This document shows positions 49,510-57,929 of a DNA stretch of 64,000 nt, in pieces. The stretch comes from Streptomyces gossypii (GTDB taxonomy: Bacteria > Actinomycetota > Actinomycetes > Streptomycetales > Streptomycetaceae). The notes below the pieces were generated by a model, which worked only from the letters and a program-made list of their open reading frames with translations, was not told the DNA's origin and ran no database searches. Made by a program: the position numbers and the translations under genes. How positions within the stretch are numbered: position 1 is the stretch's first letter; every line of letters begins with the position of its first letter. Location of the stretch: assembly GCF_025165795.1 (NCBI RefSeq), contig NZ_JAJAGO010000021.1, positions 1-64,000 of the forward strand, given 5' to 3'.

Positions 49510-50460
49510 TCAGACCGCTGCGGGCTCGCGCTCGGAGACCGACTCCGCGCCGGCCTCCGCCGCCTCGGCGACGACGCCCTTGACCCGGCGCAGCTTCTTC
49601 ATGGGCGACAGCTCGCTGTCGTAGACCTTCTTGACGCCGTCGCCGAGCGACTCCTCGATGGTGCGGATGTCGCGGACGAGGCGCTGCAGACCCTGCGGCT
49701 CGACGGAGGCGGCCTGGTCGGAGCCCCACATGGCGCGGTCGAGGGTGATGTGCCGTTCGACGAAGGCGGCGCCCAGGGCGACGGCGGCGAGGGTGGTCTG
49801 GAGACCGGTCTCGTGGCCGCTGTAGCCGATCGGCACGTTCGGGAACTCGGCCTGCAGGGTGTGGATCATCCGCAGGTTGAGCTCCTCGGCCTTGGCCGGG
49901 TAGGTCGAAGTGGCGTGGCAGAGCAGGATGTTCTCGCTGCCGAGCACCTCGACCGCGTGGCGGATCTGCTTCGGGGTGGACATGCCGGTGGAGAGGATCA
50001 CGGTACGGCCGGTCCCCCGCATGGCGCGGAGCAGCTCGTCGTCGGTGAGCGAGGCGGAGGCCACCTTGTGGGCGGGGAGGTCGAACTTCTCCAGGAAGGC
50101 GACGGCCTCGGTGTCCCACGGGGAGGCGAACCAGTGGATGCCGCGCTCGCGGCAGTACTCGTCGATCTTGCGGTAGTCGTCCTCGTCGAACTCCACGCGG
50201 TGGCGGTAGTCGATGTAGGTCATCCGGCCCCAGGGGGTGTCGCGCTCGATGTCCCACTGGTCGCGCGGGGTGCAGATCTCCGGGGTGCGCTTCTGGAACT
50301 TGACGGCGTCGCAGCCGGCTTCCACGGCGGAGTCGATCAGCGCGAAGGCGTTGTCGAGCTCGCCGTTGTGGTTGATGCCGATCTCACCGGTGACGTATAC
50401 GGGCTGGCCGGGACCTGCTGTCTTGTCGCCCAGGGTCCGGAGGCGGTGGCTGGAAGTCAT
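49510..50460 (-). CDS. neuB: Nonulosonate (sialic acid/Kdn-type) synthase NeuB, without SAF domain
   Basis: Condenses phosphoenolpyruvate with a six-carbon sugar (ManNAc or mannose, or the 6-phosphate) to a nonulosonate. The 316-residue TIM barrel carries PVYVTGEIGINHNGELDNAFALID, DAVKFQKRTPEICTP, HWFASPWDTEAVAFLE, KVASASLTDDELL, ILSTGMSTPKQI, LLCHATSTYPAKAEELNL, PIGYSGHETG and AAFVERHITLDRAMWGSD. Typical NeuB is about 345 residues and ends with an antifreeze-like SAF domain; here the protein ends about 30 residues after the barrel helix and the SAF domain is absent. ATG 50460 is preferred although it has no clear ribosome binding site; GTG 50505 would overlap the preceding gene. Confidence 0.92.
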   Translation of the reverse strand: MTSSHRLRTLGDKTAGPGQPVYVTGEIGINHNGELDNAFALIDSAVEAGCDAVKFQKRTPEICTPRDQWDIERDTPWGRMTYIDYRHRVEFDEDDYRKIDEYCRERGIHWFASPWDTEAVAFLEKFDLPAHKVASASLTDDELLRAMRGTGRTVILSTGMSTPKQIRHAVEVLGSENILLCHATSTYPAKAEELNLRMIHTLQAEFPNVPIGYSGHETGLQTTLAAVALGAAFVERHITLDRAMWGSDQAASVEPQGLQRLVRDIRTIEESLGDGVKKVYDSELSPMKKLRRVKGVVAEAAEAGAESVSEREPAAV

Positions 50461-50480
50461 GAGGAGAGGGGTTCTTTCTG

Positions 50481-51827
50481 CTAGAGGGAGGGGCCGAGAA
50501 TCCACGAGGCGATCTCGCGGATCGCTCCCGCACCACCAGGTGCGGAGGTGACCGCGCGGGCTGCGTCACGTACGACGTCATGCGCGTTGGCGACCGCGAC
50601 GGGCCAGCCGACCAGGCCGAAGCACGGCAGGTCGTTCACGTCGTTGCCGACGTAGAGCACGCGCTCCGGCGCGATGCCCTGCTCCTCGCACCACTGCTTC
50701 AGCGCGAGGTCTTTCCGGTCGATGCCATGCAGCACGGGGACTTTGAGCTTGTCGGCCCGTGCGGCGACGACCGGGTTCTTCTCCGAGGACAGGATCAGGA
50801 GCTTCAGCTCGTCGCGGCGCAGCGCGGCGATGCCGAGGCCGTCGCCGCGGTGCACGGCGACGAGTTCCCGTCCTTCGGAGTCGACGAGCACCCTGTCGTC
50901 GGTCTGGGTGCCGTCGAAGTCGAGTACGACCGCGTCGATCTCGTCCCGCGAGGGACGGGCGGGGCGCGCCAGACGCCGCGGGCCCGGCGCGAAGCCCGGG
51001 ACCGGCCCCAACAGCGGTGCGAGGGCGCGGGCGCGGGCGAGGTCGTGCGGGTCGTCGATCTCCAGCACCCGCGCCGGGTCCGTACGGACCAGCTCGGTGC
51101 GGCCGAAGAAGCGGTGCCCGGCCTTGCGGAATCCGGACGCGTCCATCGCGTAGGCGGCGCCGGTCTCCAGGTAGTCCTGCGGGCGGTCCTGGCGGCGCGG
51201 GCGGAAGGACTTGTCGTGGTTGACGCCGTCGCCGCCCGCGGCCTCGCTGCCCGCACCGGTGCCTATGCCGTCGCCCGGCTGGCTCGTCGGCTCGCCGTCG
51301 CGCCAGACGAAGCCGTGGAAGGGGGCGACGGTGAGCGCGCTGTCCGCGCCGTCCGTCACGACGGCCGAGGTGACCCCCTCGATGTCGTCCGCGCCGAGGA
51401 ACGGGCTGGTGCACTGCACCAGCAGCACCACGTCGATCGAGTGCCCGTGGCGTGCCTCGTGCGTGTCCATCGCGTGCAGTACGGCCGCCTCGCTGGTGGC
51501 CAGGTCGCCGGCGATGTCGTCCGGCCGTTCGATGACCTCGGCGCCCGCGCCGCGAGCCACCTGGGCGATCCGGGCGTCGTCGGTGGAGACGGCCACATGG
51601 GTGACGAGCGGTGCGGCCAGGGCGGCGGCCACCGCGCGGGCGACCAGGGGTGCCCCGCCGACCTCGGCGAGGTTCTTCGCGGGCACGCCCTTGGAGCCGC
51701 CGCGCGCCGGGATCACGGCGAGTACGCGCCGCGGCGCACCGACCGTGCCCTCCCGCGCTCCGGCGGGGACGGGTGCGGGCACGGTGCCGGACGGGGCCGT
51801 CTGCTCCGGGTGCTCCGGGTTGGCCAT
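50481..51827 (-). CDS. neuA: NeuA-HAD fusion: cytidylyltransferase plus KdsC-like phosphatase
   Basis: A 448-residue bifunctional protein. Residues 35-260 are the CMP-acylneuraminate synthetase (VLAVIPARGGSKGVPAKNLAEVGGAPLVARAVAAAL, VLLVQCTSPFL, then QDYLETGAAYAMDASGFRK). Residues 275-448 are a HAD phosphatase of KdsC type (IDAVVLDFDGTQTDDRVLVDSEG with DxD, LILSSEKN, VGNDVNDLPCFGLVGWPVAVANAH). A phosphatase beside NeuB implies that the nonulosonate is made as 9-phosphate and dephosphorylated, as for Kdn. Between the halves is a Gly/Ser-rich linker. ATG 51827 has GAAGGGA before it. The 110-bp gap upstream holds GGCTGCGGTGAC repeats. Confidence 0.92.
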   Translation of the reverse strand: MANPEHPEQTAPSGTVPAPVPAGAREGTVGAPRRVLAVIPARGGSKGVPAKNLAEVGGAPLVARAVAAALAAPLVTHVAVSTDDARIAQVARGAGAEVIERPDDIAGDLATSEAAVLHAMDTHEARHGHSIDVVLLVQCTSPFLGADDIEGVTSAVVTDGADSALTVAPFHGFVWRDGEPTSQPGDGIGTGAGSEAAGGDGVNHDKSFRPRRQDRPQDYLETGAAYAMDASGFRKAGHRFFGRTELVRTDPARVLEIDDPHDLARARALAPLLGPVPGFAPGPRRLARPARPSRDEIDAVVLDFDGTQTDDRVLVDSEGRELVAVHRGDGLGIAALRRDELKLLILSSEKNPVVAARADKLKVPVLHGIDRKDLALKQWCEEQGIAPERVLYVGNDVNDLPCFGLVGWPVAVANAHDVVRDAARAVTSAPGGAGAIREIASWILGPSL

Positions 51828-51937
51828 CGTGATTCCCTTCGTGGCCGGTTCGGCCTGCTGCTCTGCGGCTGCGGTCACGGCTGCGGTGACGGCTGCGGTG
51901 ACGGCGGCGGTGGGGGCGGGCCCGTGCCCGGGGGTGC

Positions 51938-53617
51938 TCACAGCTCCCCCATCCGGCGGATGACCGGGGCGACGCGCTGCACGCCGTGGCGGTACGCGCC
52001 GCGCGCGGCCTCGCGGACGGCGTTGCGTACGGCCCTGCGGACCCCGGAGTCCTCCTCGTCCAGCTCCGCCGTGCCGGGGAGCGGGGTGCCGTCGCGCTGC
52101 AGGCCGTACCGGGCGAGTACGCGCGGCAGATAGCCCGGCGCGGTGGTGGGCGTGTAGTACGGGCTCGGCAGCGGCAGGCCGTCCCGTTCGGCGCGGGTGA
52201 CGAGTTCGGCGACCCGGTCGCGGGCGGCGTCGAACGCGGATTCGTACGCGGTGCGGCCGTCGGCGCCGGCGGGGCTGTCGGCGGGGCAGACGCCCTGGCG
52301 GGCCGTCCACTCCGGGTCGGCGCTGGGCAGCAGCCCGGCGTCCAGCTCGTCCCAGGAGACGAGGCAGCCGGAGCCGAGGAAGTGGTGGTTCCCGAGCGCC
52401 TCGCGCACTCCGAGGTCGGTGAGCACGGCGGTCGGCACGGAGCGGTGCAGGGATTCGAGCGCGGCGGTGGAGCTGACCGTCACGAGCAGGTCGCTGCGGT
52501 CCAGGACCTCACCCATATGGCCATAGACGAGGCGGCAGTTGGGCGGCAGCCCGCCGGGCAGCCGGGAGGCGAGCTTCTGGTACGGCTCCTCCTCGATGTG
52601 CGTGGTGTGCTCGCCCGGCCTGCTGCGCAGCTTGATCAGCACCTCACGGGCGGGGTGCAGGCGGGCGTGCTCGACGGCGCGGCGCAGCAGGTAGGCGCGG
52701 TCGGTGCGGTTGTCCGGCACGGAGGGCTGCACGGCGAACACGACGGTGAACGCACGCCCGCCCGCCCCTGAACCGGCGTGGGCGGCGGGGGGCTCCGACG
52801 CCGGCGCGCCCGCGCGGCCCGGCGGCGCGGCGTCCGCCCGGCCGGACGGGACGGCCCCGTCGGCGCCCGGCACCGGGCCATCCGCTGACGCGGCGTCGGG
52901 GCCCGGCTCCGCCGAGTCCGCGACAGCCTCCGCCGGGGCGGCGGCGCCCACCGTGCCCGGCGGGGCTTCGTCCGGCCCCCCGACCGGACGAGGGCTGGTC
53001 CGGGGTGGTGGCGCGTGGGTGCTCGCCCCGGCGGCAGCCGACCCGTCGAGGAAGGGCAGGGCGCATTCGATGACGCTGTCGGCCGTCGTGCCCACACCCT
53101 GGTAGACCTCGCGGAACCGCTCCGCGTCGTGGCGGGAGTTGGCGAGGACCAGGTCGGCGCCGTGCCGCAGCAGCAGGCCGTCGGCCAGCTTCTCGTAGAC
53201 GATCCCCACGTATCCGGTGACGAACACCGGCCGGGAGACCCCGGCAGCCACCTCGCCCGCCTCCTGCGCGGGCCCTGCCTGTACGGACCTGGCGTGGGCG
53301 GCCAGGCCGTGCAGCATCGCCTGTACGGCTCCGCCGACACAGGCGAGCACCACCACGTCGTACGAGGTGCGGTCGCCCGTCGCGCGGACGAACTGCGCTC
53401 CCGTGACCTCGCGCACCGCGTCGACCTCGACTCCGACCTCCGCGAGCTGCCGGGGGGTCGGTGTGGCGCGTCCGCGCAGCAGCAGGCCGTCGATCCGGGC
53501 TTCGGGTACGAGGCGGCGCGCGGTGAGCGCGCCCCATTTCCACCGGGTGTCGGAATCGGCGAGTACGGCGATCCGCACGGCGGAAGGGGGAGAGGAATGA
53601 GAGGTACGAGGGGGCAC
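51938..53617 (-). CDS. DUF6716-type putative glycosyltransferase
   Basis: A 559-residue protein of unknown activity found with actinobacterial sialic acid-type genes. After a short head comes VRIAVLADSDTRWKWGALTARRL, then FVTGYVGIVYEKLADGLLLRHGADLVLANSRHDAERF, and a GT-B-like second half with VVFAVQPSVPDNRTDRAYLLRRAVEHARLHPAREVLIKLRSRPGEH and GHMGEVLDRSDLLVTVSSTAALES, typical of glycosyltransferases. A block of ~95 Pro/Ala/Gly-rich residues interrupts the middle. Start GTG 53617, with TAGCGT (53629-53624) seven bases before it, a possible leaderless start; GTG 53578 is an alternative nearer to the conserved strand. First gene of the neuA-neuB operon. Confidence 0.8.
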   Translation of the reverse strand: MPPRTSHSSPPSAVRIAVLADSDTRWKWGALTARRLVPEARIDGLLLRGRATPTPRQLAEVGVEVDAVREVTGAQFVRATGDRTSYDVVVLACVGGAVQAMLHGLAAHARSVQAGPAQEAGEVAAGVSRPVFVTGYVGIVYEKLADGLLLRHGADLVLANSRHDAERFREVYQGVGTTADSVIECALPFLDGSAAAGASTHAPPPRTSPRPVGGPDEAPPGTVGAAAPAEAVADSAEPGPDAASADGPVPGADGAVPSGRADAAPPGRAGAPASEPPAAHAGSGAGGRAFTVVFAVQPSVPDNRTDRAYLLRRAVEHARLHPAREVLIKLRSRPGEHTTHIEEEPYQKLASRLPGGLPPNCRLVYGHMGEVLDRSDLLVTVSSTAALESLHRSVPTAVLTDLGVREALGNHHFLGSGCLVSWDELDAGLLPSADPEWTARQGVCPADSPAGADGRTAYESAFDAARDRVAELVTRAERDGLPLPSPYYTPTTAPGYLPRVLARYGLQRDGTPLPGTAELDEEDSGVRRAVRNAVREAARGAYRHGVQRVAPVIRRMGEL

Positions 53618-53804
53618 GTCCCAGACGCTAGGAAGGCATTTCGTTTCTCGGCCCAACGGCACTACAACAGACGGTTAACAGCGGATCGACGTACGGCCAA
53701 CCCGCCCTGGAAAGACGCTGGTTCACCATTCCGCCATCCGTCGTTCACCTCTGGGTACACCGCAGGTCAAGACGAATGCCGGGCGGCGGCCTAATGTCAC
53801 GCGG
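53618..53804. promoter_or_regulatory. Divergent promoter region of the two polymer operons
   Basis: A 187-bp gap, AT-richer than its surroundings. On the plus strand TAATGT at 53792-53797 is seven bases before GTG 53805, predicting a leaderless mRNA; on the minus strand TAGCGT (53629-53624) is placed the same way before GTG 53617. No clear operator dyad. Confidence 0.5.
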
Positions 53805-54782
53805 GTGGTCAAGCTCTCCGTCATCGTGCCGTTCTACAACGTGCAGTCGTACGCCCCGGACACTCTGAGAAGTCTCCGGCTCAACACCCGGGCGGATTTC
53901 GAATTCATCCTCGTCGACGACTGTTCGACAGACGGAACCCCGGAGATTCTGGAGCGCGCGGAACGCGAAATCCCCGGAGCCGTGTTCGTGCGGCACGAGA
54001 AGAACGCCGGACTCGCGACGGCCCGCAACACGGGTCTTGACGCGGCCGGCGGCGAATTCCTCACCTTTCTCGACGGAGACGACTGGCTGGCGCCCGGCTA
54101 CTACCGTGAACTGGTGGACAGCATCGAGTCGCTGGGCTGCGATTTCGTGCGCACGGACCACGTGCAGTGCACCTCCCGGGCCCGCACGCTCGCCCGCGTC
54201 CCGCACGGCCGCCGCGGCGTCTCCCTCGACCCGCGCGACGCGATCCTGCCCCCCGACCGCACCACCTCCGTCGACTACGCCTACGCCTGGGCGGGCATCT
54301 ACCACCGCAGGCTGCTGGACGAGGGGCTGCTGCACTTCACCGACGGACTGCGCACAGCGGAGGACCGGCCGTGGATCTGGCGGCTGCACCGGGAGGCGAA
54401 GTCCTTCGCGGTCGTCGGCCTGCTGGGCGTCTTCTACCGGCGCGGTGTCGCCTCGTCGCTGACCCAGATCGGCGACGTGCGGCAACTGGACTTCATCCGG
54501 GCGTTCGACCAGGTGATCGAGGAGACCTCGCGGGACCGGGCGGCCGACGTGCTGCTGCCGAAGGCCGTACGCACCTACTGCGCGATCATCTCCCATCACC
54601 TGAACAGCGGAAGGTTCGAACCGCAAGTGGCACGCAGACTGCGCGCCATGAGCGCCGGCGCGCTGCGGAGGATGCCCTCCGACGTGCTGACCGCGGCGCT
54701 GGACTCGATGGACGTACAGCGTGCGTCCAAGCTCCGGCGGCTGCGCCGACGCCCCACGTCAGCCGGGGAGACCGCTGCCTGA
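53805..54782 (+). CDS. Family 2 glycosyltransferase
   Basis: A 325-residue inverting GT-A enzyme: VKLSVIVPFYNVQSYAPDTLRSL, ILVDDCSTDGTPEILERAE, GLATARNTGLDAAGGEFLTFLDGDDWL with DGDD at the nucleotide-sugar site and GLRTAEDRPWIWRLHREA toward the end. GTG 53805 is at the predicted transcription start. Its stop overlaps the next ATG (TGATG), so it is coupled to the polysialyltransferase-like gene. Likely adds a sugar to the same polymer. Confidence 0.9.
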   Translation: MVKLSVIVPFYNVQSYAPDTLRSLRLNTRADFEFILVDDCSTDGTPEILERAEREIPGAVFVRHEKNAGLATARNTGLDAAGGEFLTFLDGDDWLAPGYYRELVDSIESLGCDFVRTDHVQCTSRARTLARVPHGRRGVSLDPRDAILPPDRTTSVDYAYAWAGIYHRRLLDEGLLHFTDGLRTAEDRPWIWRLHREAKSFAVVGLLGVFYRRGVASSLTQIGDVRQLDFIRAFDQVIEETSRDRAADVLLPKAVRTYCAIISHHLNSGRFEPQVARRLRAMSAGALRRMPSDVLTAALDSMDVQRASKLRRLRRRPTSAGETAA

Positions 54783-56143
54783 TGCGTACACAGATCTTCC
54801 TCGCCTCCACCCTGTACGGCGCCGCCACGCTGGCCGCCGCGCTGGACGCGGGCTCCTTCGAGCCAGCCGACCGGCGTCTGCTGCTGGTGACCAACAACGC
54901 GGCCACCCCCGAGACGACAACGCCGCTGGACCGCATGGCGGGCTTCGAGCGGCTGCGCGGACGCTTCGACCGGGTGCTGTCCTGGAACGACGCGATCCGC
55001 CCCTTCCACCCCGCCGGCTGGTCTCCACGCGCGGACGACGTGCCGCTGTGGGAGCGGCATCTGCGGCTGCTGTGGGGGCTGGGTGAGCCGCACCAGGACA
55101 CGGTGGAGCTGGTCGTCGAGTCCCTCCAGGTCAACCCGGCGCTGGCGCTGACCCAGCTGTTCCCCGAATCCCCCGTCGACGTCTACGCCGACGGCCTGAT
55201 GAGCTACGGCCCGACCCGCAACAAACTCGACCCGCTGGTCGGCACCCGGGTGCGGCGGGTGCTGCACCTGGACCTGCTGCCGGGGCTGCGCCCGCTGCTG
55301 CTCACCGAGTTCAATGTGGCGGCGGAGGTGGTGCCCACCGAGGCGTTCACCGCCGTGCTGGCCGAACTGGCGAAGGACGCGCCGCCCGCCCTGACCGCCA
55401 CGGTGGGCGCCCGCCCGGTGCTGCTGCTGGGCCAGTACCTCTCCGCGCTGAACATCCTCACCGGCGAGGAGGAGGAGCAGCTGCACGTACGGATGCTGCG
55501 CGGCGCCGCCGCACTCGGCCACCGCCGGGTGGTTTTCAAGCCGCACCCTGTCGCCCCCGCCCGCTTCTCGCGGGCGCTGGAAAAGGAGGCGGGTGAGCTG
55601 GGTGTCGAGCTGACGGTGCTGGACACCCCGGTCCTCGCGGAGGTGCTGTACGGACAGCTGCGCCCGGCGCTCGTCGTCGGCTGCTTCTCCACCGCGCTGA
55701 TGACCGCCGCCGCCCTGTACGGCCTGCCCGTGGCCCGCAGCGGCACCGGCCAGCTGCTGGAGCGGCTGACCCCGTACCAGAACAGCAACCGGATTCCGGT
55801 CACCCTCATCGACGCGCTGCTGCCGGACATCGGGGACCCGGCGGCCGTCGAGTCCTGGAGCCCCGCGGAGGCCGGGCGGGTCACCGAGGAGATCACCGAG
55901 CTCGTACGGACGGTGGGCTTCTGCATGCAGGCGCAGATCTATCCGGCGCTGCGGGCGGACGCCGAGCGCTATCTGTCGGGCAAGCTCACGGACCACACCT
56001 GGCGCTACTTCAAGCGGCGCAGGCTGACGGCGCTGGCGCTGCCGGGTGCCGTGCCCTCGCAACTGGCATTCCTGCCGCGCAACCCCGTGGTACGCCGGGT
56101 GGCGCGCCGGGCGCGGGCGATCAAGCGCGGTGCGCGCCGGTGA
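54782..56143 (+). CDS. Polysialyltransferase-family protein
   Basis: A 453-residue protein of the same broad family as the gene at 48-49.5 kb but clearly different in sequence: RTQIFLASTLYGAATLAAALDAG, RLLLVTNNAATPET, DVYADGLMSYGPTRNKLD, then VLLLGQYLSALNILTGEEEEQLHVRMLRGA, RRVVFKPHPVAPARFSRALE and ALVVGCFSTALMTAAALYGLPVARSG. The KPHP and SxxTAL motifs agree with CMP-sialic acid-dependent polysialyltransferases. So the locus holds two such enzymes, perhaps one to start and one to extend a chain, or acting on different polymers. Overlaps the following acyltransferase gene by four bases. Confidence 0.88.
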   Translation: MRTQIFLASTLYGAATLAAALDAGSFEPADRRLLLVTNNAATPETTTPLDRMAGFERLRGRFDRVLSWNDAIRPFHPAGWSPRADDVPLWERHLRLLWGLGEPHQDTVELVVESLQVNPALALTQLFPESPVDVYADGLMSYGPTRNKLDPLVGTRVRRVLHLDLLPGLRPLLLTEFNVAAEVVPTEAFTAVLAELAKDAPPALTATVGARPVLLLGQYLSALNILTGEEEEQLHVRMLRGAAALGHRRVVFKPHPVAPARFSRALEKEAGELGVELTVLDTPVLAEVLYGQLRPALVVGCFSTALMTAAALYGLPVARSGTGQLLERLTPYQNSNRIPVTLIDALLPDIGDPAAVESWSPAEAGRVTEEITELVRTVGFCMQAQIYPALRADAERYLSGKLTDHTWRYFKRRRLTALALPGAVPSQLAFLPRNPVVRRVARRARAIKRGARR

Positions 56144-57300
56144 GCGCTCCGCCTCAGGCGCGGCCGAGCCTCCCGTCGCCGAACCCCGGCCCGCTGCCGG
56201 AGGCCACGTCCGGTGACGCCGCCGCCGAGTCCGCCGCGGCGGCCCGCCCGGCGCACAAACGGCTGCGCGCGCTGGACGGGCTGCGCCTGGTGGCCGCGCT
56301 GATGGTGGCCTTCTACCATCTGGGCGGGCGGAACGGCGAGATATCGGTGGCCTGGGGCAGCTCGCCCGCGCAGCAGTTCCCGTCGCTGCACAAGCTGTTC
56401 GCGTACGGCCCGCTGGGCGTGCACATCTTCTTCATCATCAGCGGTTTCGTGATCTGCATGAGCGCCTGGGGGCGCGGCCCGCGTGCCTTCGTCGCCTCCC
56501 GGGTCTCCCGGCTGCTGCCCGCCTACTGGGCGGCCGTGCTGCTGGTGGCACTGGTGTTCGGACTGCCCTGGGTGGTCTTCGAGACGGTGACTCCCAGCGA
56601 CCTGCTGGTGAACATGACGATGCTCCAGCAGCCGCTGGGCGCGGAGCGGGTGCTGGGGGTGTGCTGGACGCTCTGGGTCGAGATGCGCTTCTACGTGCTC
56701 TTCCTGGTGTTCGTCGTCTTCCCCGGCGTCACCCGGCGCCGGGTGGTGATCTTCTCGGGTGCGTGGCTGATCACGGCAGTGGTCGGGGAGGCGGCGGACT
56801 GGCCGCCGCTGGAGCTGGTGGTGATGCCGGAGTACGCGCCGCTGTTCATCGGCGGGATGGGCCTGTATCTGATCCACAGATTCGGGCACGACGCGACGGC
56901 CTGGGGACTGGTGGTGGCCAGCTGGCTGATCGGCCAGCACTACGCGGTGGCGAACCTGTGGCGCCCGGTGGAGGAAGCGGGCTTCGCCTACCGCAGCTCG
57001 GCGGGCATCATCGCCATCGTCACCCTCGGCTATGCGGTGGTGGGCGCGATCGCACTGGGCAGGCTCCAGTGGGCGAACTGGGGCTGGCTGACCGTCGCGG
57101 GCGCCCTCACCTACCCGTTCTATCTGGTGCACGAGCATCTGGGCTGGGTCGTCGTGCGGTTCCTGCACCGGGGGTTCGGGATGCCCGCCTGGGCTGTGCT
57201 GCCGCTGACGATCGGCGGGCTGCTCGTACTCGCCTGGCTGCTGCACCGGCTGGTGGAGCAGCGGATGACGCCCTGGCTGAAACGCGAGTTCACGCGCTGA
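56140..57300 (+). CDS. Acyltransferase-3 family membrane protein
   Basis: A 386-residue membrane acyltransferase with about ten hydrophobic segments. After a 38-residue Pro/Ala head comes the family start RLRALDGLRLVAALMVAFYHLGG, then GVHIFFIISGFVICMSAW, SRLLPAYWAAVLLV, and VCWTLWVEMRFYVLFL, with His and Arg of the presumed active site. Such enzymes O-acetylate or succinylate sugars. Coupled by overlap (GTGA) to the polysialyltransferase-like gene, so it probably decorates the polymer. Its last 11 bases overlap the end of gntK on the opposite strand. Confidence 0.9.
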   Translation: MSAPPQARPSLPSPNPGPLPEATSGDAAAESAAAARPAHKRLRALDGLRLVAALMVAFYHLGGRNGEISVAWGSSPAQQFPSLHKLFAYGPLGVHIFFIISGFVICMSAWGRGPRAFVASRVSRLLPAYWAAVLLVALVFGLPWVVFETVTPSDLLVNMTMLQQPLGAERVLGVCWTLWVEMRFYVLFLVFVVFPGVTRRRVVIFSGAWLITAVVGEAADWPPLELVVMPEYAPLFIGGMGLYLIHRFGHDATAWGLVVASWLIGQHYAVANLWRPVEEAGFAYRSSAGIIAIVTLGYAVVGAIALGRLQWANWGWLTVAGALTYPFYLVHEHLGWVVVRFLHRGFGMPAWAVLPLTIGGLLVLAWLLHRLVEQRMTPWLKREFTR

Positions 57301-57796
57301 GCGGCGGCAGGACCTCCAGTGCGGCGGCGGCCAGGGTGTGCGGTTCGGCCTCGACGGACACCTCGGCCCCCTGCTCGTCCGGTTCCAGCCGCTCCAGCGT
57401 CGCGTACTGCGAATCCAGCAGGGCGCTGGGCATGAAGTGGTCGCGCCGGGCGGCCAGGCGTTCGGCGATCAGCCCACGCGGCCCGGTGAGGTGCAGGAAG
57501 AACAGCTCGGGCGCGGCGGCACGGAGCCGGTCGCGATAGGCGCGCTTGAGCGCCGAGCAGCTCACCACGCCGCCGGAGGCGTGGCGCTCTGCCCAGTCGC
57601 CGATGGCGTCCAGCCACGGCGCGCGGTCCGCGTCGTCGAGCGGGGTACCGGCCGTCATCTTGGCGATGTTGGCCGGCGGATGGAACGCGTCGGCCTCGGC
57701 GTACGGAACGCCCAGTTCGGCGGCGAGCAGACGTCCGACGGTGGTCTTGCCCGTACCGGCAACTCCCATCACGACAACGACCCGGCTAGCGGACAT
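57290..57796 (-). CDS. gntK: Gluconokinase
   Basis: Phosphorylates gluconate to 6-phosphogluconate with ATP. The 168-residue protein is typical: VVVVMGVAGTGKTTVGRLLA (Walker A), ADAFHPPANIAKMTAGTPLDDADRAPWL, VVSCSALKRAYRDRLRA, ERLAARRDHFMPSALLDSQYATLE. ATG 57796 is preceded by GGGGTGAGG (very close spacing). The 133-bp gap to the divergent GntR regulator contains an inverted repeat. Linked to gntP downstream as one gluconate module of three genes. Confidence 0.94.
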   Translation of the reverse strand: MSASRVVVVMGVAGTGKTTVGRLLAAELGVPYAEADAFHPPANIAKMTAGTPLDDADRAPWLDAIGDWAERHASGGVVSCSALKRAYRDRLRAAAPELFFLHLTGPRGLIAERLAARRDHFMPSALLDSQYATLERLEPDEQGAEVSVEAEPHTLAAAALEVLPPLSA

Positions 57797-57852
57797 CCTC
57801 ACCCCTCTGCTCTCTCCTCCACCGGCTGAACCGCCAGGCGGATATACGTACG

Positions 57853-57888
57853 ATGTATTTAACATGAGGTAGTAGAAAAGTAATACAT
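57853..57888. promoter_or_regulatory. Inverted repeat between gntK and the GntR-type regulator
   Basis: ATGTATT (57853-57859) and AATACAT (57882-57888) are complementary with a 22-bp spacer; the spacer holds AGGTAGTA (57867-57874), the same octamer as in the gntP promoter. AT-rich island in GC-rich DNA. Candidate operator. Confidence 0.5.
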
Positions 57889-57929
57889 AATGCTGCTACT
57901 GATTCGGGCCGCCCCCGTAGGCTGAGGAC

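Noticed and set aside
50481..52310. Longer start for the NeuA-HAD protein up to 52310
   Set aside because: The extension overlaps the DUF6716 gene and repeats rich in GCGGTGAC; ATG 51827 with ribosome binding site precedes the synthetase domain.
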